Positions 1-11,900 of a stretch of DNA of 24,084 bases are shown piece after piece. A program made the translations under genes and the position numbers. The notes under the pieces are model-generated. The model had not been told where the DNA came from. It did no database searches and was given only the letters and a program-made list of their open reading frames with translations. This stretch comes from Phoronis ovalis (taxonomy: Eukaryota > Phoronida > Phoronidae): assembly GCA_028565635.1 (NCBI GenBank), contig JAOXYB010070056.1, positions 1 to 24,084 on the forward strand, given 5' to 3'. The first letter of the stretch is position 1. Every line of letters begins with the position of its first letter.

Positions 1-100
1 CTAAAACAAATATTGGTCGGGTAAGTGAACAATATGGCGAAATAGTGTTCGAAAAAACGTTTATTGGTCTCGGGCCTCAACCAATAACATTCAAGCCAAT
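1..100. promoter_or_regulatory. Cluster of CCAAT boxes (candidate regulatory)
   Basis: Three CCAAT-type pentamers lie within 75 bp: ATTGG at 12-16, ATTGG at 63-67 and CCAAT at 81-85. The last two sit in an 8-bp inverted repeat, TTATTGGT (61-68) and ACCAATAA (80-87). Clustered CCAAT boxes are typical NF-Y targets in animal promoters. No transcript start or exon can be tied to them, so this is only a candidate. Confidence 0.2.
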
Positions 101-500
101 TTTATTTATTCAAGAACTTGAATCTAAAATTTGAAGAAAACGAAACAAGACTTTATGACTGCATGATAACAATATTACTACTTTATTACTTTACTTTACT
201 TTGTAATAAAAAGAAGTTTTGAAGGTTTTTTGGCGGCGGGGGTTCTGCACACACAGCATCCATGTTGTTTCTTTAAATTAAATCTCACAGCTTCTGGTCA
301 AACATAAGGATAAAAAAAAGTTTAGATTTTTTTATCAATAAAATAATTAATGCAATTCAAAATTATTTAAAATTTATTGACTTAAAAAACCTTTACAGAC
401 ATTACTTGATAATTTGGTAACGTGTGTTCGAGGGTCTGTTTCAAGCACATGGCATGTTACGTTAATGGTTCACATGTTTTTCCGGTGGCTGACCCGAGCA

Positions 501-570
501 CCGTGATTGGCCGTGACGTAGTGACACGTCATTCATTGATCAGCTGATTTTTAAAACACATTAATTTACA
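501..570 (+). promoter_or_regulatory. Candidate internal tensin promoter (CCAAT, CRE half-sites, E-box)
   Basis: An inverted CCAAT box (ATTGG, 506-510) is followed by two CRE/ATF half-sites in inverted orientation, TGACGT (514-519) and ACGTCA (526-531), then an E-box CAGCTG (541-546). All lie within 65 bp just upstream of a possible first exon at 571. The motif density and local CpG content stand out from the AT-rich surroundings. The link to tensin is inference. A TTTTAAAA stretch near 550 could be a TATA-like element, but a start site 25-30 bp downstream of it would fall past the ATG. Confidence 0.3.
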
Positions 571-582
571 ATGAATGTTTCA
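571..582 (+). CDS. Candidate alternative first coding exon of a short tensin isoform
   Basis: ATG AAT GTT TCA (M-N-V-S) is followed directly by the consensus donor GTAAGT (583-588), so the exon would end in phase 0. The first certain tensin exon (2838) also starts in phase 0 after an AG acceptor. Splicing across the 2255-bp intron would give a protein starting MNVS-EPKPK, 866 residues long, with linker, SH2 and PTB but no phosphatase-like or C2 region. Vertebrates also make short tensins lacking that region. A 12-nt coding exon can arise by chance, so only a transcript would settle it. Confidence 0.28.
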
Positions 583-2837
583 GTAAGTGCGTGATCGCGA
601 AAGCAAATGTGAAATTCCAGGAGAAATGTATACATATTAATCAAGAAGATCTTAAAGCACAAATTTGCTAGAAATAAAGGGAGAAAAAAATTTGGATCGG
701 CACTTTTTTAAATCTCAAGACGTACCTTTATTTTTTAAAAGACAATTTTGTTCATTTTTGATTTTTTTTCATGCCATTTTGAACAGCTTCTGATCATTGT
801 TTTGTCAAAATGACCTAACAGTTCTTATGGAGCTGCAAACAAGCATTTTAGCTGGAGTAGCAAATAAGGAATTAAAAAAAGAAAATATTTTTTTGTGGAA
901 CTTGGCAAATAACTTGGCAAAATTTGTAATACAAAATGTGCATGATGTTCTGTTTATTTCGTGTCCCCCTGTACAACAGTATCAACCCCACAAGCTTATG
1001 CTTCAAGTTAAATTTTAGAAACAGTTGTCAATCAAGAAGTTTCCCATATTGAGGCTGAAAGGATCATTGTTATAAGGGATACTACATAAGTGTACCCACG
1101 GTACATAAACGTATACGAACATGTACATGTTTATTGATCAATATTCATAATGGTATCCAATCCCAGGCTGTACGTACTCCTGTATGTAGGTTTTTGACCA
1201 CTTGGAACTTGAAGCTGCATTGTAATGCAATAAACAAATAAAAACAAACTAATTTTATTGTTACCATTATTCATACATATCCTCAATTATTCATGCATGA
1301 TAATGCAAATTATTGTAAGCAGCGGATTTCTGCAGCGCACCAAAATGGCGACCTCGTTGTAATCGTAAGGCTACAATCCCGAAGCTACAGTGCACTAGTG
1401 CTATAATAGTTCCTTAAAATTACTGTTTTTTTAACGGTACTTGTTATTTAATAAAAATGTGTACAATTTAAATTTGGGGAATACAATTTGAGAATCCATA
1501 TATTAATTTTAAACCTCACCAGTCATGTGACACTTAAGTAAGTGGAGCAGTATGTGTCCCGATGTGTACATTATTTATTTAAAGGAAATAATAGGTATAT
1601 GTATGTATGTGTCATGTTCCCCAGTTACATTCGTGTAGTGTCCCTTAGGACAATGACCTTTTCAGTGAGCTGGTGACTCTGAATATCAGAGTACATCTTA
1701 AATATATTCGGATCAACCAATAATTTTTGTAAGGAATCTCTGATGTAATTGTAATATTGGCAGCAAAATGGTGAATCCTACAATTGTATATAAAGTTTCA
1801 AGATGCTTTTATCTAATATAGGATATGATTAACTGGTGTTACTTATCTTAAGAAAAACCTGCATAAGACTTGCTCATCTTGACCTTTGAAATGTTGTGAT
1901 TAGCTCATTCCAGTTATTTTTATCTCACCAGAGCTGAGTTTATTTGTGCTCAGTTTTGTATATGCTTCAAACCATATATTATATAGGAGAAAGATTTAGT
2001 CAGAAAGGTTGTTAGATCATTGATTGTATGTACTGTTATTGGATGCTGCAAGGGATTCTGGTGCAGAGAAAACTTCAATTATTAAAAGCATTTCCTGGAC
2101 TTGTCAAATTTAAACTTAACAGTATGTATGTGGATACTTAATATGTGTCTTAATTGTTATGAAGTAAATTAAAGCTTGTTTTTGATGTGATTTTTTGCTA
2201 CAGACAGTAATATATTCCAGAATATTATTGTATCATTTATCTGGATAAAGCTAGTTTAAGTATAGAAGGTCTGTGTAAAATCCTGGTTTCAAGTCACTGT
2301 TTTGAAAATTCCATTCTGGTATAGTGAAAAATTACATAAATAAGGCTTATCTCTTTTAAGTGTTATAAAAATAGTGGAGTATTAAAGTTACATTGTAACC
2401 ATGTGGTACCTATCTTGTTGCAAAAACAAATACTCCTTTGATTTTATCTGTTTTGTATAATATAATAAATACTGTATTCTTGAATGTAGGTTATTCTTAT
2501 GAAATGATACATAGTATTCTAGCCATGGGAGGAATTTGGTAGTCTGGAAAGCAAGTTGCCTCTTCTCATTTTTTTTTGTGGCTCATACAGTTTTATTTTT
2601 AAAGTCACAAGTGAAGTTTTTACATTGTAAACAACATTGCTCAGGAATATGTCATTTTGTTTTTTTGTATCTAGAATGTATTGTGTCTTAGCCTAGAATT
2701 TTTTTAAAGCTTTATATCCTGTTCTTCAACTTATTAGTTTGTACTTTTGTCTGACCTGCAAAATTCATCCACAAAGAGAAGACTTTTGAGTAGACTTCAT
2801 TTATTCTATGTACTTATATATGTGATCTGTTATGTAG
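583..2837 (+). other. Upstream intron or flank of tensin, no certain exon
   Basis: This is AT-rich sequence without a convincing coding segment. The 73-codon open frame at 797-1018 has no domain I recognise, no splice context and no biased composition, and I treat it as chance. The stretch is probably intronic in full-length tensin, whose N-terminal exons must lie to the left of the window. A small promoter-like cluster near 1300-1385 is listed separately. Confidence 0.5.
1303..1385 (+). promoter_or_regulatory. Octamer, YY1-like and ZNF143-like motif cluster
   Basis: ATGCAAAT (1303-1310) is a perfect POU octamer. CAAAATGGCGACC (1341-1353) matches the YY1 motif around AAnATGGCG, common just downstream of housekeeping start sites. 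A CTACAATCCC sequence about 20 bp further on resembles the ZNF143/THAP11 core. The ATG in the YY1 motif opens only a five-codon frame (MATSL, stop). It could be an alternative tensin promoter or an intronic enhancer. Confidence 0.2.
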
Positions 2838-2967
2838 GAACCCAAGCCAAAACCAGTTGAAGATGAGGAGAAGATAAGTCTACAACCTGTGGGTATAGCT
2901 CAATTGGAACCTGATAGGCCACCTAGTCGATCAGCTACACCTACCTTCCCATTGTCACCAGCGTCAG
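2838..2967 (+). CDS. TNS: Tensin exon a: linker with Pro-directed sites
   Basis: Acceptor TATGTAG precedes GAA and donor GTAAGA follows. It encodes [15 protein letters not shown] and then a Ser/Thr-Pro segment ending FPLSPAS. It starts in phase 0 and ends with one base of the next codon. An in-frame TAG immediately upstream confirms that the exon cannot extend leftwards. Confidence 0.85.
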
Positions 2968-5900
2968 GTAAGATTTATCTGATTGACGATGTACTAGAAA
3001 TCGGTATTGTAACCTGAAAAAGGACAAAAACTAAAAATGTATTGCTTTTTTATTTAATTTCTTAATTGCTTACATGAATTTTTTACCTCAGTATTGTTTT
3101 TTTTTGTATTTCTTTTACTAAAAATACTTCTAAAACAACTTTTTATAAGTTTTTTTGAATCATGTATACATTTGTTTCAGTTAGTTTCTCAACTTGATTT
3201 TATATAAATTTCTCTGTTGCTTTTTGTATCTCTGAATATATTTTTATATTTGATTATAAAAGTAATATTTAAGTAGTTTGAGTTTTCCTGGTTTATTTGA
3301 ATAATATTGTTGCAGCTGCTACACCACCATTTCCAGTCAGCCCTCAAACACCATACATCAACCAAGGTAAATATTAACATCTGATAAACCATTGCCATGG
3401 CTACATATCAATAGATCTTGGTTTGAAATGTCACACCATAGGATGTAAAATTCCTGTAGGAAAATCAAATGTCTGCCTCAACTGAACAAGGATTTGAAAT
3501 GTCGAAATTACAAAAAAGATGTTATTGTGTACTTCAGAAAGTACCTTGGGTAAAAGTACTAACAGTTATGAGATATCGGGAAATGAAATTAGTTATGTTC
3601 AAAGTGTGATTCTGTTTATGATTTGATTGTATATTATTATTTTGTTGTATACCATAACCCTGTAAATATTGCCCTTGCATGTTATTTTCAATTTGTATAC
3701 CTTGTTCAGAATCTGTTATTGTCATTTTCTTCCTTTCAACTTCACCAATCTTAACCTCTGTTGTCATCCAAGCACCTTAATTATTGTTGAAACAATTACA
3801 AACCACTAATGAATTCTTGTTATCTTCACTTGGCTATATCAATCAAAATCATGCACTTTACATTATAACATTCTTGGTGTTATATTCAGTTTGCTTTGAT
3901 AGGTAAATTTGTTGTCATGTCTTGCATTGCACGGGTATTTTGTCTTTTAGTTTACAACGTCCGTGTAAGGTAATAAAAAATACCTGAAAGAGCTAGGTTG
4001 CATGGTCATGCACACTATCTGTTTGAACACTCATAAAAATGAGACTGATGACACAAACTAAAAGACAAGGTACTCTACAATGTCATACCATAGTCTCCTA
4101 TCAATGCAGAGTGTAATAACATGGACTGATATGTTAATCAGATAATTGTAAAGAATTTGTGTAATGTGCTTGATATTTCTGTATATAAAAAAACATGCAA
4201 CATCATATGTAGGAAACTTATAGTTTGAATTTATATTTAAAAAAAGGTGACATTATTATGAAACATTGTTGTGGTTATGTCATTGCTTCTTGTAATTTAT
4301 GCTGACATTGTACTATGCAGATGATGAACTAAATTACGATACAAAAGCTATTTCTCAAAAGTATTCTGAGGAAACTTTTCTGTTTCTTTAATGGTTCCTA
4401 ATGTTAAGAGAAATGTTGCCTTTACTTGCAGAATACTTTGGCACAATACATGAAATATCTTGTTATTTGTTCATGCAACTAAAACATCCATCTGCACAAT
4501 AGATACATGTGCTATTTTTTAATATGCTAAATCACCACTGCACAAACTGTGCCCATTTGAATCAATTTGTATGTATGCATATCCAAGTTGTATAGAATAT
4601 TTTGCAGGAACACTGCTTATTGTTACGTTTATGTTGCTTTTTGTTATCATTCTAACCTTGTTACTGGGTTGCAGGTTATTGTTTCCGTTGCTTTTAGCCT
4701 CGAGGCATGTTTTTTTTTTGCTTGTATAGATTCCCCTTGGAAGTATAAGCTTAGATCTAACAATTCATCGGCATCCCTTGTCACACCAACTACACCTGAC
4801 TCCGTCTTCATGCCAGGAACGCCCAAGTCAAGCTCTTCTTGGAATCAGCACCATCAAACAACAACAACACAGTTTATAACTCGCGCTGAGGATCAGATTC
4901 AGCATCAGAATCAACCTATGATACATAATGTACGACCAGGTACTGTGAATTATGCCGACCAGTCAGGAGGAGTTTCACAAGCTGGACAGCATGGACATTA
5001 TTTTGGCCAATCAAGTGGATCCATTCAAAATGTTCAGTCAACTAATTCCCAAGTGAGCTTACCACAAAATGAGAGAGGGCATATGATAGGTTATGCTGGT
5101 AGTACTAGTGGACGTATTAGTCCATCACAAATGAGTATTGCTAGTGAAATGTCTGGAGTGACTACTGCTAGTAATCTGTATTATAAATCCAATATGCAGA
5201 ACAACAGATCAAATTATAACTATGGTGGCCAATCAAATGTATCGGGACAAAATTTTGACCATTCACATGTAAGCTTTCAAACTGGTACTTCAACTGGAAG
5301 AAATTATGCTGGATCAGAAGTTAGTTTTGCAACAGAAGGAAGTGGTGGTACTAATATTACCACAGCTACCATTGAAAGACCAACAGCATTACAAAAATAT
5401 AAACTGGAACAAATGAACATGGATTCTAATCAACAAGAAACATTGCATTATGTGCCAGCAGCAGAGAACGGATATGATCCATCATATACAAGCATCTCTG
5501 ATTTACCAGACTCTAGCATTGCCAAGCAATGGCAAAACCAAGGTAGCTTATTAATGAATGTTTGTCTGGAATCCATGTATAACCCAATCAGTCATTTGTT
5601 AGATAAAAACAACCCAAATATAGCATACATGTACAGGACAAATATAACATTTGCTTTGCTTTTATGTTATAAATGTTCTGGTAACAGCTTTTGGCTTTGA
5701 GAAAGCACTACAGTGATAGGATTTTAAAATGCAGTATAAAGCATATCCTAGCTGGTTGGGTTTACATGTGATTGTATCTCACTGTTTGAATTTTGACGTA
5801 TTGGTCATTGTTTAGTTTGTTGGTTATTTCTGTGCCATTCTGTATTTTATTGATGTTGTTTCCTGGGCTGACACCTGCTTGCATATTTTCTTTGAGCTAA

Positions 5901-8900
5901 CTTGCTTATTGCTCTTCTTATGCATGCTTATTTTCTTAAACTAACTATGTAGTGGAAATGTATATATTCACAAATGGAAATTTACAAAACTGTTTATATT
6001 CAAGTGGGACTTGTCTTTTTTAGCTTCTTACTAAATGTTGCCATCCTCATATCCGTATATTCTTGGCTTTGAATTTCTTACACAGAAAATACACGTGCCA
6101 CAATTGCTTTTCTATGCCATCTAAAAGATAACTGACACCAAGCTTAAATTCCTATTGAGGCCTTACAACTGTCATCTCTACTGGCTTTTTCTCTTTGCAA
6201 AGTTTTTCTTACCCAATCTTTCATGTGTACCGAAATTGATTTTCCAATATTATAATAACAAGTATTTTATTCTGCCCACATCAATATTTTGGGTGTTTTG
6301 TTATGTCCCGATTGTGTTGTAGGTTTAGTTCTGCCTAATAAAACTCCAAATAGTTACTACTGTTGAGATATAACGATCGTCTGATCTCTGACACAGAAGC
6401 TATCCTGTCATTCTTTACAATCCTTAATCCAATGCTGTAAGATGCAGTGGGAAAATGTTTCTGGTTATACTTGAGTCTTTTTTCATATTTTGAAAGAAAA
6501 AAGTTGATATGTGTTCCAAAGGTATCAGACATTAAGGGTTGCTTTGGAGCTGGCTGTTCCATTAAAAATACTATTGGGTTGTCACCTGAAACCCCCAACC
6601 TTATACTTTCCTAGTAACTATGTCATTCAACCCCTCCCCTTGGCATTAACTGGCTTTAGTTTGAACTTTTTAAAATCCCTCCTGTGAAATTCAAACTTTA
6701 TACACTTCTTTCCCCCTGTACATTTCCCCCATCCCTCGTCCTGTTATAATTCTTAATGGAACATCCATTGCAATATGTAAAATTCATTAGCCAGTAGTGT
6801 ACTTTCAGAAAAGAAGGTTGAACGTAGTATTCTCTGTTTTGTCTTTAGTACCTAATGGACCCCAAACCATAACAAAGACGGAGGTTAAAAAGATGGAAGA
6901 ATTTCATCAGTTTCAAGATGGCTCTCCTGTTGTGGCTCAGAATTTTAGTGGAGTACAAACGTTACCACCAAACTTTCAACAGCAGCAGAATTTTAATCAA
7001 CAACAACAGTTGCAGAATCAAGCACAGATGTGAGTCTTCTATGTTCTATAAAATCACAAGTAGCTCACCTAGTAATGACTGCGTTCAGTTTGAGCCTTCT
7101 TTGATGAGGCAATCCAAGCCCGTTTACAACCTATTCATTGTCACTGTCAGTTTTCAAAGTCAATTATCCTAATTAACACAGGCATGTGAAATACCTTTAA
7201 GGTTTTAAAACAAAAATTGCATGCTGGAAATTTTAATAGGTAAATGTTTTGTATTGCCATGTCAAGAGTTTAAACTAGTCTTTGCAAGTAAAATGTAAAA
7301 CTTTAGATATCTGTAATGTGTAACTCTTATGCTAAATATTTGTAACTTTAGATTTTCTTACATCTATCAATAAAAAAGTATTTATCGGCTTTCAGATAAC
7401 ATTATATTCCGTTATTTTTGTGTTTTTTTAGCCAACAACAACAACATCAATTTGGACAGCAGATGAACTCGCAGAAGCAACAACATCAGATATTTCAACA
7501 GCCACAGTTTGTACAAGCAGAAGTTCATCAACAGCCACTAATGCAGCAGCAGCAGCATCTGCAAAACCAGCATCAACAGCAACAGTTCCAACAAAGTCAA
7601 AGAACGCAACAGTTTCACCAGACACAAAACAGTGGTATGATTCAGAATGGAAATGGAACAGTGCCCTCTGGTGGACAAGGTGGAATGGGGTGGCACTCTA
7701 GTGGAAGTTCATTTTCGTCACCACAAAATCAACAATCCAGAATGCTACATGTTGAAACAAGTACAATGGGTTCTGGTATGCAGAGAAGTCCTTCATCTGG
7801 AGGAAGGTAAATAATATTTGATAGTTGTTCGAAAGTATGTTGGACTTGTGACTTGTTCATAATACAATATTAAATTGTGTATTTAACCAAAAAAAATTAT
7901 ATTGCCCATATTTTGGCTGTTTAAGGAGAAACATACAATATGGAACATTTTTGTTTTAGCCCTGGTATGATGGGGAGTCCCCAGTTTTCACAAAACCAAC
8001 TGTCTCCAGGTGGCACCACTGCTTGGGGCACAATGAGACACGGTAGTTTCTCCTCGATGGGGTCAGAAGGCATGGAAACAATGCATCATACACCCAAGTT
8101 TGTAAAAGACAACTCCAAGTACTGGTACAAGCCGAATATTTCCAGAGATGAAAGTAAGTTATAATTTCAGATATGCAAGTCCCTAAAAAGTGTCAATACT
8201 TGTTTTATTTAATATATGCTATTTTGGTATATATGGGTGTACATTTGATACTGGGTGAACATTTGATACTGGATAAATATTTGATACTGGGTAAAAGGTA
8301 ATGGTGTAAACTAAAAAACAAGAAAATGTTGACAAGTTATAAATGAACAAGGTTTAAAAACACCCAAAAGGGACTGAGGTCAGTCTAGTGACTGACTGGC
8401 AGTAGGTACTTTGGATTTACCCTGCAACCACCGCATCCGCCGCGGCGGTGGCGGCAGATTCACTGTTATCGATATATCTGAAGAAGGGAATGTGATATCC
8501 ATTTGAAATTTAAATCATATATTACTCGCATAGTGACAATGAAGCCTATTGATTTCGGGGTCATTCAGAGCCAAAATGTCCGACTGGCATCCACATCATG
8601 TGCATCAAATTCACTGTTAGTGGGATATCTCAAGAAAGGAATGTGATATCCATTTGAAATTTAAATCATTTATTACTCACATAGTGACAATGAAGCCTAT
8701 CGATTTTGGGGTCATTCAGAACCAAAATGGCCAACTGGCATCCACGTCAAGCGCATCAAATTCACTGTTAGTGGGATATCTCAAGAAGGGAATGTGATAT
8801 CCATTTGAAATTTAAATCATTTATTACTCGCATAGTGACAATGAAGCCTATTGATTTTGAGGTCATTCAGAACCAAAATGGCCGACTGGCATCCACATTA

Positions 8901-11900
8901 AGCACGTCAAATTCACTGTTAATGGGATATATTTCAACAATGGAATGTGGTATCCATTTGAAATTAAACATTACATTGTAAGATATAATGTCAGTGGGTT
9001 TATTGTTTTTCACATTATTCCTGTAATATTAAAGACTTTATGTAACATCACTAACTATATTTTATCATAGCTTGTAAGAAGATACTTTCAGACTTTGTCT
9101 ACATTAGATCATCTTTATACATGAACATCTTAGAATCATTACGACCACAGGACAGGATAAAGTCTTTTTATAGGAAAAACAATTTATGTTACATTTCATA
9201 GCTAGAACCACAAAACACCAATGACTGTTGAGAATATTTGATACTTTAATGCTTTATTTTTATTTTTTGGCATCTTTTCAATTAATTTATTGATCTTCCA
9301 ATTTTCACTAAGCCATATCTCAAAGTATGTTATAGATAAAGACATGATATTTGAGATTTGACATCCCCAGGGTAGGCCATTGCTGACTTTGGGGGGTCAA
9401 AGGTCAAAATTCTAAAATTGCTCGAAATGATGGTATTACGAGAATTCAAGAGGGACATTTTGAGTTCAAGCAGTTCCAAAGCAATGAATTTCTATTATTT
9501 GCTGAAAAGTTCAAAAATGATGTTGAAAGGTAATTTAGAGGTCTTATAACGTTCATAAAAGCCTATGTGAGCAACCCCGCCTTTGCTAAAAGGCTATCTA
9601 GTTACATTCAGATTTTCATCACTGCTATTAATTTTTTGAAGAGCATAGAACTGATGTCCAGGATAAAAATCTTGGAATTAAGGTAAAAATGACAATCTTG
9701 GAATTAAATTGTTTTTTTTGGCCGTGTTTTCACTTCTCACCAACTGTAAACCTCCCTATAGCCAATCTCTTCAACATTCTCAGCTGGGGGTACACTCTCG
9801 GAGTTGTTTACAACTCGCCGAATGTCTAGTATATTACTTAAATGCCTTTGAGTAAAAGTGTCACTTCAATTTTTTTTTTTGGAATCTACAATATGATTTT
9901 AAGTCATTGACTGTTTCTGCCAAAATGTGTACAATATATCTTCTGTTTCTTAGCTTTCTGTAAGGTCTCTTGATTTCACACATGTGAACCAACATACATA
10001 TATCTGGGAGAAACTCTGCGCAAAACGAATCACCTACATTTGAAAATTCGGCTTTTCTTCTTTTCTAGCTATTCAACTTTTAAAAGATAAAGCAGCAGGC
10101 ACATTTATTGTTCGTGACAGTAACTCGTTTCCTGGAGCTTTTGGGCTGGCAGTTAAAGTCTCTCAGTTGCCTCCAAATGTACAAACGAAAGGAGGTAGGT
10201 GTATACTGCTTTATCAAAGAGACATTTAAAATTTATTTGTATATATGATACATGTATTAACAATAAGAACTAACCTGTCATAGATATTAACTTAAAGGCA
10301 ATCTTTCATCTTGCACATCTCAGAGATCATACAGAATGAATAAATTTTGAGAGCTAACAGAATGCCATACCAAATTTTGCACCAAAATGCAGATGCCATT
10401 GTTTGTAATGTCTGATGTATTTTCTTTATATTTAAACTGGATCATAATTCTGATTAAATATAGCAACTTGATTACACTTAGCTTTGAACTTGCAGACAAT
10501 GTTTACTGGTTTATCCTTTTCAGGAGATGTAACAGCAGAGTTGGTTCGTCATTTCTTGATAGAACCCACACCTAAAGGTGTCCGTTTGAAGGGATGTAGT
10601 AACGAACCTGTGTTTGGTTAGTATTATGTTTCATAAAATAGAAGAAAAATAATAATTATATAATTGAACTTGGGTAACGTGATTCCATTTTGTAGTAATA
10701 TCCCAATTTATAATAGTACAGAAATTACGTAGATATTGATATATTGCAGACTTTGTTTCATTTTATCTGCATGTCTAATATGGATGATTTACTACTTACA
10801 ATGAATCACAATGTCCCTGACATGGTACAATTGCAAATCATATGCATGTTGGATCTCGGTTAAGTCATTTGTCCACTGAATGTGGCTCTAAACTAGTTGT
10901 CCCATCTCTGTAAAACTTGTAAATGATATAAAAATCACTGATTAAAGATGTGCAGTTGACTATAATTGTCTGCCTTTCAGGATACAGAAACAAGAAGCAT
11001 GTGAATAGGGTGTGGCATTTGTGTAACAGCTAATGAGTCTTATGTTGTTGCAATGTTTAAAATGCGACTTCTGTTCTATTATGGCATTAATGCAAATAAA
11101 ACTAATATACTTGCAGGTAGTCTTGCTGCTCTTGTGTACCAGCATTCTATCACTCCACTTGCATTGCCATGTAAACTGGTGCTCCCTGAACTAGGTGAGT
11201 ATACTACATTATTAATATTGCCTTGAATGTGTTATCTACTTATGATATTCGCATATATTCACAATGGATACACGTACTGATATTCTACAGCATGTTGCTT
11301 ATACTTTTGCGTTACTGCTGTGGAGTTTCAAAGTATTGTCACTTGTGAGTGATACACTGCAGTTTGTGTTAAGCTGTGGAACATGAGGTACATCTAGCCA
11401 CTGTGATATTTACAAAGCATAAATGTTCCCTTAGGAGGCAACTGAATGCACCAAAACGGTTCACAAATATAAACATGTATGGCCAGTTCTTGTTTTCTGA
11501 ATAATACTGTACTTGATATAGCATGATTCCTATTTTAGACGTACCCCAGACAGTCATTGGATCCCCCGATAAGTTTGATTTTGAAGGTATATTTCTGATT
11601 GGTGTATTGTTTTCAGTCTGCTTTTGATGTCTACACGCAATCACTTTCTGATCATCAAAATGTGCACGTAGCAGTTAATTAAAACAACTATCAAGTCTTT
11701 TGCCTTAAATATTTATTTGCTTTTGATGTGTATTCATATATTAAAGTTTTAAGTGTTCTTATGACCAATCTATATTTTGTACTGCATTTACTCGTATGAC
11801 TAAATAAAGATAGTACAGGAATCCCTGAATGATGGCTAGAATAATATTCAGTTCTGTATCTGCAATCCGTTAACATGTTCTTATACAGATGTGGCCAAAT

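Larger units (their letters stand above)
8154..10068 (+). other. Repeat-bearing tensin intron inside the SH2 domain
   Basis: 1915 bp, the longest tensin intron between certain exons. It carries an 18-bp triple repeat, a GC-rich palindrome and a 151-bp tandem array in its first 820 bp. The rest (about 8970-10050) is unique-looking AT-rich sequence whose slightly G-rich patches (for example 9365-9450 and 9770-9830) look like old interspersed repeat, but I cannot name a family. Confidence 0.75.

Noticed and set aside
399-416. 18-nt possible micro-exon between CTTTACAG and GTAACG
   Set aside because: It reads TLLDNL in one frame, but six residues cannot be matched to tensin and nothing else supports it.
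797-1018. 73-codon open frame upstream of tensin
   Set aside because: No recognisable domain, composition or splice context; its length is within chance expectation.
3189-3398. Minus-strand open frame
   Set aside because: Shadow overlapping tensin exon b; no features of its own.
6335-6598. 87-codon minus-strand frame in a tensin intron
   Set aside because: No domain, signal or paired splice sites.
6918-7172. Alternative + frame over tensin exon d
   Set aside because: Out of frame with the conserved gene; a shadow.
7428-7625. Minus-strand Ala/Val-rich frame
   Set aside because: Antisense of the CAA/CAG-rich tensin exon; the composition is a by-product of the glutamine codons.
11369-11644. 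91-codon minus-strand frame
   Set aside because: Crosses tensin exon j on the opposite strand; no recognisable protein.
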